Shown: positions 42,591-54,422 of the stretch, one piece after another
Numbering within the stretch: the stretch's first letter is position 1
Layout of the letters: each line of letters opens with the position of its first letter
Assembly: GCF_020382885.2 (NCBI RefSeq)
Contig: NC_058493.1
Span: 27,968,999-28,032,998 of the forward strand
Length of the DNA stretch: 64,000 nt
Direction of reading: 5' to 3'
Origin: Scatophagus argus
Taxonomy: Eukaryota > Chordata > Actinopteri > Scatophagidae
The notes under the pieces: model-generated
What the model was told of the DNA's origin: nothing
Database searches by the model: none
What the model saw: only the letters and a program-made list of their open reading frames with translations
Program-made: the position numbers and the translations under genes

Positions 42591-45514
42591 ATGGGGAAAG
42601 GCTGCATGACCGCGACCAAGTACTTCCTGTTCCTCTTCAACCTCATCTTCTTCGTGAGTATTTAACCTTCGCTGATGATGTTTATTGTCCAGAATGGCAC
42701 AAGTGCAGCACACATCAGACCACATCATCTGAAATGTTTCCAGCTCGTATGACAGAACACACGGCATTGGACCGAAAGCCAACAGTTCAACCAGTTCAGC
42801 CGCGGTGGATGTCAGAAAGTCTGCCATGTGAAGTGGCTGCCTGGTAATAATTTACTTTGGCTGCTTGTCAGAAATTTATTCTGGGACCAGAAGACAAAAA
42901 TAATAAATGCAGGCTGGATACATCACTTCATTCATTCATTCATTCATTCATTCATTCACTGGGTCAAAGCTGAACTCTGGAAACCACAGGCTGATTTTGA
43001 CAAAGCGTCAGAGTTTCTGTGAGGTTGCCAGGTTTGAGGACAGCTCGGAGGGACGAGACGTCAGGTCGTCATCCATGTTGTCTTTCTGTGCGTCTGCGTC
43101 TTAATTACAGTGAAGACAAAGTTTTTGTGGCCTCGTTGCTCACTTCCTGCCTCTGTGGAGATGAAATCTGTGATACGAAGAGCTTCTTGGCAGGCGGATA
43201 AACGCTGAGTGCTTATCAGAAGCAAACACGTGTGTTAGGAGAGCAAAATGACGAAATTTGTTGTTACACTTTTCATTTTTTGTTGTTTTTTTCTCCTCTC
43301 AATTTGTCATCAAGTTAAATTGGGCTTAAAACATTTTATACTGAAGAGTCTTATTGAAGCCACAGCTTCTTATGCGACTTTTACATTTCATTTTCGTGAA
43401 ATAAACAGAAAACACTTCCTGTGTGTAACTGCCCCTCAGGTTGTTGATGTTTTTTGGAAATGGTAAATTTAGCCTCTTCTGCTTTTTTGTGAGGCAGATG
43501 CTAATCAGTTTATCCCTGGATTCGGGTTTTCCCATAAAACCTGGACTTCAGTGCTGTGAGATCTTGACCCCCTAAAGTTTCTGGTTTTGACCAGAGACTG
43601 AAAGTGAGTCAGAATGAAAGGGAAAGAGAGAAATTAGCCAAAATGCTGGTGGATGGACAGCCGAGCGGGCGTGTCAGGGCTATAAAAGTCTTCTCTTTCA
43701 CTTTGAAAACTCCACTTGCCCTCAGTGACTTGAGACCCAGAGGCAGCTTTGAGTTGTGTCAGCGTACTGCTGTTCTGGAGCGTTTTAGAGTTTATATTTG
43801 ACAAAATCAGCCTGTTGGTTTTGTGTTGAGGAGAACACTCTGTTTGTTAAGTGTCTGTGTGTTCAGCAGCACTTTTAACTGAATTTCTGTGGTTTGGAGC
43901 TTCACTCCTGCTTTCCTGTTGCTGCTCTCACATATCAGCCTGATGAACCAGTTTGAGGCTGTGATTGTGAAGCAGCTACTGGATCTGCTGTGGTTATTTG
44001 TCACGTTTATGGAGCTTCAGATGTGCACAACAAGTCACAGATGTATTTTAATGCCGTTTGCTCAGCAGATGTTGGCTGATCAACACCTCTCACAGGCTGA
44101 AAGGATGATTTTAAAAAGAGCACAAACTGGGATGCAGCAGCACCAGTCAGCAGCGTCACCAGTATGAAACCAAACTGAGCTGGTTGTGTTGTTGCTTCCT
44201 CTGCTGTCTGTGAGGCTCCTCACATACAAACCTGTTAGACACATTGACAGCCTGTGTGTGTGTGTGTGTGTGTGTGTCTCCTCCAGTTGTGCGGGGCCGT
44301 CATCATGGGCTTTGGACTGTGGCTCCTCCTGGACAATCAGAGCTTCATCGTGGTCCTCAGTAAGTCCCTCTTTCACGTTTAATGTCATTTTCCTTGCAGT
44401 AGAAGTGACGAGCAAACAGACTGAATCATTTCCTCGTGATCGCTGATGTTTACGTCATGTGACCTGATTTTATTTGCGTGTTTTCAGCAGCAGATATCAC
44501 TCCAGTGAAAATCAGTTTCTTCAAACTGGTCCACTTGTAGACCACATGTAGGCCAATGCAAGTGGATTAGCAGGCTGAAAACAGGCCAAGTCCTGCAGGC
44601 TCCTTTCCACACAGTTTGGTTTCATGTCTGGATGCCTGAAACAACTGAAACTGGTATCAAGATGCACCGTTTAGACAAAAGTATCCAGACACCCCTCTTC
44701 ATGGACCTGTTTCTCAGGGTTTGGGCTCGGCCCCTGACTTCCAGTGAAGGGAAATCTTAATGCTTCAGCACACCAAGACATTTTGGACAATACTATGCTT
44801 CCAACTTTGTGGCAACAGTTTGTTGAAGGCCCTTTTCTATTCCAGCATGACTGTTTTAAAGCAACAAGTAACTAAAGCTGTTAGCTGCTGGTTTTTTCGT
44901 CTGTCCCCTGTGAAAGAGAAACGAGTTGATCAGATATGAGAAGAGACAGAGACGAGCAGTGTCCACCAGACAGAAAGGCACAGAGACGACTGAAGAAGAG
45001 ACGAATATAGAGACAGAAACTGAGCTAGTGTCACAGAGAGACAGCCTGTGTGTGTGTGTGTGTGTGTGCGCGTGTGTGTGCGCGCACGCTCTCTCAGACC
45101 AGTGGGTGTCACTGAGGACATTTGTCCCTCGTCCATGGCCTCTCTGCAGGTGTCCTCCCATCAGACACTGGGCTCTTTCTGCTCCGTCCAGCATCAGCAT
45201 GCATCACATCAGCCCAGTGCGCTCACCGCCTTACTCATTACTACACACACACACACACACACACACACACCACCACATCAGCCGTCTGTCCGAGCCGAGA
45301 GGAGGGAGGACAGATGAGTCCGGGGATTTCATCGAGGTCGGGGATGTGGTCATCTGACAGCAGCTGAGGGTCGAGTGCAGCCGGGACACTTTAGCTTTGT
45401 GCCTGCACATAAATGAGACATATTGACGCTCAATGGAACATTTAATAAACGTGTCAGAGGCCTCGTTATGGGCTCACGGATGATCACAGTGGGCTGTGGG
45501 GGTGAATCAATGAG

Positions 45515-45550
<36 letters not shown>

Positions 45551-48500
45551 CTGTGACCCGCCGCTGAGTCACAGAGAGACCTCGTTTCTGCTGTACGAAA
45601 ACCTCGTATCTCCCAGATATGAAAGGATAAGTTAATACAGCTGTGAACACAGCTCAGAAACTCTGACGTCGTGGAGCGACTCCAGTCGAGGGTCTGGAGC
45701 AGATTTTATCCCTGACTTCTCAGTGGGTGGAACAGGTACAGGTACAGGTAATGTAACCCACCTGTCTGTAGGTGTGGTGTTAGTACAACTTACTAACTCT
45801 AACTCACCAGACAAATGGGAATTAACTGCAGCGTCCCGAACAGCAAGTGGGACAGTCTTGAGTTGTCTTTGTCGATTGCAGAAGAAAATCTGACTCTGGC
45901 AGAAATGCTGATGTTTGAAAGTTTCACTCAGGCTGCGTTTGGTCTCGTTTGCCGACTTCCTGCCTGACGCTCACGTCTGAACACTGTTGGAAACATTTGG
46001 GAGAATATAACTCCACAAAGGACGCATCGCATTAAGGCATTTTAAGCTATGCGAGTTGCATCATGGGAAGGTTGAGGAGCTCGACTGCAGGTGAGGATGT
46101 CCTGTGAAGATCCTTGTGAGGAGACCTGAATGTCGCAGTCCTCAGATAAACATAAACACACACACACACATGCAGGCTTTCATTTCCTGCACACACACTC
46201 CGGTTTGGCCTTGACTTGGTTTTGAGGTGCGTGTCCTGTGACTTGTCCTGTCATGTGACTCGGTGCCGTGAACCAGCTCAACGAGGCTCTCAGGTTCTGA
46301 TGAGTCATGCTCCGTTCATGAGCCTTTTTTGCACTGTCGCTGCAGTGCGATGACGCGCCGTGAGAAGTAGTTTTGTCGCTTCTTTTTCCCCGATCGCAGA
46401 CGTTGCTGGATTCTCTGATAGCTTCACACTCATAGCATCCAGAAGGTCCTAAAGTTCTGTCAGAACCGCTCCAATAAATTCACAAATCCATGAAATGTCC
46501 AGCGATTGTTAAGAAAAGTGAAAACTGACAGAAATCTTCCTGATTTTCTGGTTTTGTGTTGTAGATGTGGACTTGGCTGTGCTTTAGGCTTGACTGTTAC
46601 TGCTGTGTGTAACGTTGGGGTAACGTTTGGCTTCTCTCCGTACAGGCAACTCCACGGCTGTGAAGATCGCCTGCTACATCCTGATTGGCGTCGGGGCTTT
46701 CTCCATGCTCATGGGCTTCCTCGGCTGCCTGGGGGCCATCTATGAGGTCCGCTGTCTGCTGGGCCTGGTGAGTGACGGCTTGTACGTTGCAGGTCGTTGA
46801 GACGTGACTTCTGCAGGCTTACTGTGGACATAAAATAGTTTGTCTTGCAGGATAAAACCAGCAGCAGCTCTCTGCTTGCATTCAGTGTTAAATAAACCAG
46901 CGATGCGTTTAGTGACAACAGTTTGGAGAAGGAAAAAGCCGACAGCTGATTGATTGGCTGATCATCATGTGAACTTCCAGCTCAAAGTAATTCATGCAAC
47001 TGAACAGTCTAATTGTGGCCATCCAGGTGGGAGTGATGTTTATTTTTTGAGCTGTTATTTTCTCTCAAAATCAAATAATAATTAATAATTGAATAGTTCT
47101 GGTTGAGAAGTTGACTGACGGAGGCCACACAGCCGTCAGAAGTTTGTTAAAACAGTATAATCAGCGTTGATCAATTGGTCAGGCTCCAGTTTCAGGAGGT
47201 TTCCGTCAGTCAGGGGCAAAGGTTGTGCGTGTTGGGACTATTTTCAGCGGTGGATTAATCCACGTTTGGTGCTGTTTGGACACCTGGCTCTGAAGGGATC
47301 CTGCTGAAACCTTCAGAGGACACATTTTAATACTGTCGCAGATGTCTGATGGCTAACACGTGTGGTGTCCTGTCTCTCCTCAGTACTTCACCTGCCTCCT
47401 GCTGATCCTCATCGCTCAGATTGCAGCCGGCACCCTCATCTACTTCCAGAAGGAGATGGTGAGTGACATCACTTCCTCTTCGCTTGTCCTCCGTCCCGTC
47501 GCCTGACAGCAGTTAGTTAGGTGTTATCAGGTTGTGATTCTCACAAATGGAATGTGGAGGTTTGCAGCACACCTGATGATAATAACACCCGCGTCTTCTG
47601 ATTGGTTGCGTTCACGCCCACGCTGTGTCACAACACGCCATCAGAAGAAAACTATGCTGTGGCCGAAACAAACAAAAACCAAACGTGTTTATGAAAGAAC
47701 ACGACTAACTGAGAGTCTGGCGGGGCGACATGTGGCCCATGTGACACCAGCAAACTGAAACTGAAACTGGCAGCGTTGAAGCGCCCCCTGCTGTTTCATC
47801 TCAGACACTTTTTTACAGATGAACAGGAAGAGCAGCAGGCCCCTAAGAAGCTTCTCTAAAACTAATTTGAATAATGTTTCAGTTGTTTTTCAGGCAACAA
47901 AGCCAAACACTTTCGGGTTCCGGATCTTAAAAGTGAAATTTACGTGGCGAGTCTTTGGGTTTTGAACTGTTGGGTGGACAAAAACAGCAATTTGAAGACG
48001 TCACTTTCAGCTCTGGGAAAATGAGGATTTTTCTCAATTTTTTGACATTTTATAGACAAAACAATTAATAATGAAGATAACTGACAGATTAATCAATAGT
48101 AAAAGTTTATTAAATTAGCGGTTCATTGCGACATGTTCGTCATCGGAGATGAATTTGTAGATTTGTCTTCAGGCCAGAAGCTGCTCAGTGTGCGTCTCGT
48201 CTGAGCTTCGGTCGTGACTGGATGCATGTCTTCCTTTCACAATAAGCAGGACTATTTCAAAATGAAGAACCAGTGAGTCAACTCTGTGAGGTTTTGGTCG
48301 AGACTGACAACAACTCAAGCGCCTCATCGTAACCATTCATTAACACACGCTGAACAACACACACTGAACCTTTTGGCAGGTTTCCATCCAGCCCACTCGT
48401 GTGTGGGACAACCAAGAATGATTTGTTGGTGTAAATGAAGTATTTTTACTTTACTTTTGAGGCTGCTGGATGTTCATGTGGACGCTGCAGTAATTAACTC

Positions 48501-51500
48501 GGGTGTAAAACGTGTGTTTCCCTGACATCCTGTGCTGCGTTTACGTCATGAGGGACCGTAATTACCAGTTTCCAACTCATAACTACCATTTACGTCAGCA
48601 TCCAAGTTACGACTGGGATGCTCAGATTTTTCTGAAAGCTTCCACACATCCGGCTTGGAATTTAATAATGAGGAGATGACTGGAAATATAAACACAAGGA
48701 TGTCTCGTGTACCGGAAGACTCACGTTTAAGGTTATTAAACTCAGATTTACTGCATTTAGCTTTGTTTTCTGAATGCACGTCTGATCCTCAGACAGCCAT
48801 ACTGTGGCTCTGCAGCTGCTTCTTTCCATCCCACAGGATGTGAACGCAGCATTGCTACCTGGTTTTCATTGTCACTTCGTCTGCGCGTCACAAATCTGAC
48901 AAATGACCCAAAGATTTTCAGTTAGCAGAACACTCAATATATTCACATTTGAGAAGGCTGAACCAAAATTTTTTGGTATTCATGTTTGAAAAATGAAATA
49001 AACTGGGAGATCTGGTTGCTAAGAGACGAAGGCGTTTTCGGCCTGCACTTCCTGTCTTTATCACTGACTGTGGGCTACAAACGAGGACATAAGGAGAAAG
49101 AAGAAAGATGGTGAGGAAGAAAGAAACGTTTTAAGGTCATTCAATTCCTACCACATCAGTACCTCAAGTTTCTACAGAGAAGCAGGACACATAAAGTGAG
49201 GATAATTCAGTGCACCACAAAGCAGCGTGTGTGTGTGTGTTTGACTATAGTCATAAAGCATTATGAATGCATTAAGAGACGCTGTGAACGCGGTCATAAC
49301 ACACCGTGGATGTTGTCTTCAAAGCGTGATTTGGTTTGGTTGCTCACACACACGTCTGGAAATGAATTTAGTGCATTTTATGGTTTGATCAAGCAAATGA
49401 AATAAAATAAAAACCAGGGCACAACGTTCAAGACAGTCGCCGACATGGACCAGGAGTGTCCTCACCGATCCTTTGGTAAAAGCATGTGAATACAGTGAAG
49501 AGGAAGGAATTGGGACAGAGCTCTGTTTATTGTATCTGTTGGAAGCTCTCTGGCTGCCCTCCGCCAAAGAGAAGCTCAAGGCCAAAACCTGGTGCTGTGA
49601 AGAAAAGAAGATATGTGCTTTTCTGAAGCCGTGTTCCCTGGAGACCTCGAGCGTCTCAGCGTTCATGTTTGAAGCTTCTGGAGGAAAGATTGAGTGACTT
49701 TTACACGCAGATTTCCTTCATCTGGTCTGCAGTGATTTGGAGCAAAGTGTTGTGATACCTGGACAAATTCAGATTTTACAGACGTGGCTCCCAAATTCTT
49801 CACCGCAAGAATTCGTAGCTCATGCCAGCTGACATAGCAAAGTCATGAAACAGAAATGTGATTATTCAGTAAGTGAAACGTGGCTCTGATAAATTTAGAG
49901 TCCCCTCTTTTTGAGAGGTTTTCATCAGAAGAAAAATGTAACTGAGTAGCTTGACACCCTGTGTAGTATGGAAGTAAGTAGAGCCAGCAGCAATTAGCTT
50001 AGCTTAGCATAAAGACTGGAAACGGGGAAACTGCTGGCTAGCCTGGTTCTCTCCAAACATGTAGTTTTTTTACTTTGGGTTTTGTATAGACTAAACAAAC
50101 CAGATTAACTGTTGGGCTTTAGGGGAGCTGACAGGCAGATTTCATTACCTTTGGACAGAGCCAGGTGAGCTGTCTCGCCTCGTTTCCTGTCCTCAGGGGG
50201 CTAATGAAGGCAACACATTTGCTGTAGCTAGTTAACAACACATCGTCTGTGTGTGTGTGTGTGTGTGGATGCTAACAGCTCTGAACCAAAGGGCAGAGCT
50301 TGAACAGCAAATACTGCAATTCCTCTAAAGCCCACTTGAGGCTGGCTCCAAAAGTGAGCTAATCCCCATAAGATTCCATGTTTAAAATGCCCAACTTTAC
50401 TGCAGAAAGAGACACGTTTACAGCCTGGAACAACAAACCATTTTTAGCGTCGCGCAGCTGGCTGTGCTTCCATTCATTTCCAATATAGCTGTAACATATG
50501 GGTTTAATGGAAAACAATAAAAGTTGCTAAAAGTAATTCACAAGGTCCACATGGAACGGATTGGCACAAACGCACAAAAACTGCATGTATTCAGTTCAGA
50601 AAGTGCTCATATTGAAACATCCTGACTTCAGTTGGAGCCAGCTGGAACAAATCTGAGCTCAGCCTGATGTGTTTTTTATCAATAACACAGCTGTTGTGTT
50701 TCAGTTAAATGAAGAGATGTCCAAGATCATCACCAAAGTGCTGGACAGCTACCCCGGCAACAACTCGACCACAGAGCAGGCCTGGGACTTCATCCAGAGG
50801 AATGTGAGTAGGAAGCACTGATCTGGAGTCAGATTCGTGGTTTTTAAATCGCATCTGTTTTGTCCAACATGCAAACTGCTTCTGTGTAACTGCAGGGAAT
50901 AGAAACACAAAGTCCAGACCTCACACTGATCTGACGCTAGTTCAGCCATTACTGTACAATCTGCTACGCACATGCTTCTTCAAACTGCAGCACACAGTAG
51001 GCTTTGAAAAAGACCCGTGATCAGAAGTGATCAGAAAGTCCAAACTTCCTGTTAAAACGCAGAACTTCCACTTTTTAGCAATCTTTAAAAACATATCCGC
51101 ATGTTTCAACCCTTCGAAATCAGTCTGTTAAATCCACATCAGATGTTCCAGGATCAACATGGACGTTTTCACTTCAACGTGTCTTCTGTTTACTTTAACA
51201 TCTTAGAAAGAATTCAGTTTCTATTGACTGGATTTGTTTCCGTGTAGATTTAAAAAGCAAAGCCTGCATGACGCCTACAGCGTCCTTCGTTTCGTGTCAG
51301 AGCCTTCCCTTATGACCGAAGGAATCAGAGCTGTTTCAGCAGGATGTTGCTGCTGAGGTTCGGTTATTGTTGTGGAAGCACCTTTCTGCCAGTCAGAAAA
51401 TTGTCAGAAACGTCAAAGTCCAGCTTTTTAGCTCCCAGAACTGATCAGTAATATGCAATGAGAAGATGCGCTCGGACCAAGCGTCCTGTGAAGAGTCCGT

Positions 51501-52291
51501 TTCTGTGGTGTCGTCCTTCCTGTCTGTAGATGGAGTGCTGTGGCTGGTCCGACCGTCTCGACTGGAACGGTAACATGGTCATCATCAACAGCTCCCAGCT
51601 GCTGTTTCCCTGCTCCTGCCAGAACATCTCGCTCGCCACCGGAAACTTCTCCAGCAGCGGCTTCTGTGAGGCTCAGACGCCCGACTGGCCCGTATACGAT
51701 GTGGTAAACGGTGTTCCCGTTCTTCTGTTTGTTTTTCCTCCTTTGCTCTTCGGTGCTGCTGGACTAATCTGCTGCCTGTTCTGTCATCAGGGCTGTTCTG
51801 CCAGCGTGGAGAGCTGGCTCCTCACCAACATCGGGGTCGTCCTGGGGATCTGCCTCGGAGTGGCTCTGATCGAGGTACAGCAGCAGCAGCAGCAGCACCG
51901 TTCATTGGCATGCCGTTGTAAACGCTTAGGGCTACGTCTCCATTTCCTCCCACTGCACCCAACACAAAGGCGACACCTGCTGGACCCAGCGTGGTGTCCT
52001 GCATACGCTCAGCCCGAGAGATCACTCCTATCATTGAATAATAATTAGTTTAACTAGTCAACTAGTCGACTAACGACTAGTCGCTCACCTCGTTAGTCCG
52101 GAGGGGCTGTTCATGGACCGCGAAGGTCAGGCGGCAGACGCCACAGATCAGAGCCGAGATGTTTCTCTGAAGTGTTTTGAAGATGTCTGACTGCTGTGTT
52201 GTTGCTTTGACAGCTGCTGGGGATGATCCTGTCCATCTGCCTGTGCAAGAACATCCACACGGAGGACTACACCAAAGTGCCAAAGTACTGA
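42591..52291 (+). CDS. cd82: Tetraspanin CD82 (KAI1)
   Basis: Eight coding exons are 42591-42653, 44287-44359, 46646-46767, 47384-47458, 50705-50803, 51530-51703, 51791-51874 and 52214-52291. They join in phase to 255 residues (human 267). The order is a short N-terminus with MGKGCMTATKYFLFLFNLIF, four membrane segments (about 11-32, 53-76, 84-106 and 214-240) and a large loop. The loop has CCG (147-149), PCSC (171-174), C190 and C204, the six-cysteine pattern of this tetraspanin class. N-glycosylation sequons lie at 47, 131, 164, 176 and 184. The tail ends EDYTKVPKY, where YTKV is a YxxPhi endosomal sorting signal like YSKV in mammals. The close match of EVRCLLGLYF and SICLCKNIHTEDY to CD82 settles the family. 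CD82 organises integrins and receptors at the plasma membrane and suppresses motility. Whether this is cd82a or cd82b cannot be told. Confidence 0.95.
42930..42958. repeat. (ATTC)n microsatellite
   Basis: ATTC/TTCA tetranucleotide, about seven units, in cd82 intron 2 (after the ATG exon). Confidence 0.9.
44253..44278. repeat. (TG)n next to a cd82 splice acceptor
   Basis: A perfect TG run ends 8 bases before the exon at 44287. It replaces the usual polypyrimidine tract, leaving only TCTCCTCCAG. TG/UG-rich tracts here can bind TDP-43 or CELF and modulate splicing in known genes. Confidence 0.85.
44669..44853 (+). mobile_element. Tc1/mariner remnant, truncated copy
   Basis: It starts with a degraded terminal repeat (tttagacaaaagtatccaga). 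It then matches the reverse complement of the right part of 30968-31503 almost base for base, for example cttaatgcttcagcacacca and 'agcatgactg'. It stops abruptly with no second terminal repeat. Confidence 0.8.
45047..45087. repeat. (TG)n/(CG)n alternating tract
   Basis: An alternating purine-pyrimidine run with GCGCGTG and GCGCGC parts, the kind of tract that can adopt Z-DNA under supercoiling. Confidence 0.85.
45241..45271. repeat. (AC)n microsatellite
   Basis: CA run complementary to the TG tract 154 bases upstream. Confidence 0.9.
45517..45547. repeat. (TG)n microsatellite
   Basis: Perfect TG run, the third alternating tract in 500 bases of cd82 intron 3 (44360-46645). Confidence 0.9.
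47975..48110 (-). repeat. Percomorph 'AAATGTC...' repeat in cd82 intron
   Basis: The reverse complement gives ctgacagttatcttcattat, then 'ttgtctataaaatgtc', then 'cccagagctgaaagtgacgtc'. It aligns clearly with the piece at 7130-7180 in rpl12 intron 1. Confidence 0.65.
49975..50240 (+). repeat. Percomorph 'agcttagcttagcataaag' repeat
   Basis: The marker agcttagcttagcataaaga and 'ctggaaacggggaaactgc' belong to a very common percomorph repeat. The following bases (tacctttggacagagccagg) are its usual partner, here on the opposite strand, which suggests an internal rearrangement. Confidence 0.6.
50320..50530 (+). repeat. Percomorph 'cttgaggctggctccaaaag' repeat
   Basis: cttgaggctggctccaaaag followed by agctaatccccataagattc, 'aaaatgcccaactttac' and 'gtttacagcctggaacaa' is a block order that I recognise from many percomorph introns. 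Confidence 0.6.
51880..52090. repeat. Repeat mosaic in cd82 intron 7
   Basis: A (CAG)n run (51878-51896) is followed by 'tccatttcctcccactgca', shared with 40835. Then comes a tandem of ACTAGTC words (gtcaactagtcgactaacga), typical of the tail of the GATTAATC family. Confidence 0.5.
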
Positions 52292-53479
52292 AGCTCGCTG
52301 GGGGACGTTTTGAACTGCAGATGCACAGAAAGCGGGAAACAGTAAAATATGCTTTTTTTCCCCCCTTCCCAGTGTTTGGTGGAACAAATGTAAAATAATG
52401 TGTGTTTGCTTCATATTTTGTTAGATTGTTCTCCTTTTGAGGTACTTCCATCTCTAATTTTCATCAGTCCAGTTTCTTCAGAGCACTTTAGAGACTTTTT
52501 TTTGATCAGAGCGCGAAGCTGAAAATATTTTGTGAATTTTAAAAGAACCTCTTGGCAGAAAGAGTTTTGAAGGGAGAAATTTGAGGTAGAAGTACACACT
52601 CTCAGGCTCAGATTACTGCATCGCTGGTTTCTCTGGAAGTTATGGCTTCATGATTTTAGTTTCCCTGAAAAATCTGAAAAGAAATTATGTTGTGTGTAAC
52701 GACAGAAGCAAACTGATTTGGACAACTGGAAATCCCACTGAGTGTGGTGTGTGTTTTACTTTTTAATTTTTCTATGCCAGCGTTTTGAGTTATTTTGAAA
52801 TGTTTTTAGTCTTTTGTATATAATTTTAGACATTTTTTGTGTGAATTTGAATCCAAAAAATACTGCCAGTGTTTTCTTTAGCAGCTGGTCTCTCCTTTTT
52901 AAAAGTCAGGCAGTTTCCTTTCTTTTTCACTGTCAGGATTTTGTTCTCGTAATAATAGAAATAATGAGGTACTAAAGAGGAACATTGGTGGCACTTGTTG
53001 TCTAAAGGTATCACTCCCACTTTACAACTGTCAGTGATGACAAGCAACTATTTACAAATGTAGCTTTAGGTCCACTTTAAAACAACAAGCGTTTTGAGGA
53101 GTGAAACGTTTCCTTTAACCACTTTTGAAATATGTGAACTTAAAACATGAGGAAAAAGGGTGAAAAATGACAGAACAGATTATTTTGGAGTAGAAATAAT
53201 ATTTTTGTGTGGGAGAAATTAAATTTGTCTATACAGAAAAATCATTTTGAGATTAATTTATGTACATTTTTAACTTTCAGCCGAGCTGTTGTGTTGTTTT
53301 TATAATGTACAAATCTGCCATCCTGTTTTCTGTTTATGTACAGTCTGTATGAAGAACATTCCATTAACCTTTATAATAGTTTCTAAGGCAAAAGGGGTAC
53401 GTATGTTTATAACTTGATGGATTTCTGGTAGCTAGCTGGATTAGTAAGCGTGTACTCACATATTATATTTCATTTTGCC

Positions 53480-53485
53480 AATAAA
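53480..53485 (+). terminator. cd82: cd82 polyadenylation signal
   Basis: AATAAA lies about 1.19 kb after the stop codon. The intervening AT-rich sequence lacks an earlier canonical hexamer in a good position, so a 1.2 kb 3' UTR (52292 to about 53500) is inferred. Confidence 0.7.
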
Positions 53486-53815
53486 CTGATTACAGTAGTT
53501 CTGTGGTGTTTTTCGGCTCTTTGTTTCGGTTCGGTCTGAGCAGAAGTCACCGTCCATGACCTGCCCAACGCCAGACGGATCCCGCATCTTCCGGAAAACT
53601 TTATTTGATGTGTACTTTTGAGTTAAAACACACAGTAAAAATGAAAATTAAACCATTTACGTCTCCATGACAACTCCTGATGAAGATCATGTGATGTCAT
53701 GAAAAGCTCCAGAACAGGTGCTAAACACACGTCACGGTGAGACTGTTTAGATACACAAAATACTGATTGAAGAGAGCAGTAGTGAGCTGAACGCACCCTG
53801 CAGTTCCGGTCCAAA

Positions 53816-53830
53816 CCACTAGAGGGCGAC
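53816..53830 (+). promoter_or_regulatory. CTCF-like core motif downstream of cd82
   Basis: CCACTAGAGGGCGAC fits the CTCF core consensus (CCAnnAGrkGGC). It lies 330 bases past the cd82 poly(A) signal in a segment that itself looks repeat-derived. Motif match only. Confidence 0.45.
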
Positions 53831-54205
53831 GTCCCTCCACACAGAAACCACATTGGGAACCACAGCAGAAAGAGAAGAGCCAAAATGGAGGAAGAGCTAA
53901 GATCAGCTTTGGTTTGTTTGAGTTTTAGTAGTTCGTTAGTAAGCTGGTTAGTAGTTTTCAATTCAAATATTCAAAATTCTGTGTTTAAAAGAAGTGTGAA
54001 TGTGAAGGTTTGAGTTTGAAGAGTTTTAATGTTCAGTGTGTGTGTGTGAGTCGGGTGCTGACTGAGCATTGGTTGTGAGGTCCACATGTGGCCTCATCCA
54101 TGAAAACATGTCGCTCGGCAAATGACAAAATAAAGTTAGATTCAGCTCACGTCCTTCAACACAGATGTGAGAAACAGCAGCTGACAGGAAACGGGCAAGA
54201 CACTC
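53831..54205. other. Intergenic, no gene seen
   Basis: No supported exon or RNA gene. Confidence 0.45.
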
Positions 54206-54206
54206 T

Positions 54207-54259
54207 GTGTGTGTGTGTGTGTGTGTGAGTGTGAAGCTCACACACACACACACACACAC
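54207..54259. repeat. Perfect TG/CA hairpin, 23-bp arms
   Basis: The left arm (54207-54229, TG run ending GTGAG) and right arm (54237-54259, CTCAC then CA run) are exact reverse complements. Only seven bases (TGTGAAG) form the loop. Such a perfect short-loop inverted repeat can extrude as a cruciform or fold as RNA. Confidence 0.9.
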
Positions 54260-54393
54260 TACAGTCCAGACCAGTGAGATCATCTCTGCCATGTTAAACA
54301 TAATGTAATTTCACCCCCTCACAATGAGGGGCGTTGATGCACAGAGAGGAAGTCATTAGTGATGTGGATGTGAGTCTGCGTGGGGTCGTCGTT

Positions 54394-54422
54394 TCATTCA
54401 TTCATTCATTCATTCATTCATT
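54394..54422. repeat. (ATTC)n microsatellite
   Basis: Same tetranucleotide as at 42930. Confidence 0.9.

Noticed and set aside
44926-45367. 143-codon frame with VCVCVC and HTHTHT runs
   Set aside because: Microsatellite-driven. No conserved domain and it lies within a cd82 intron.
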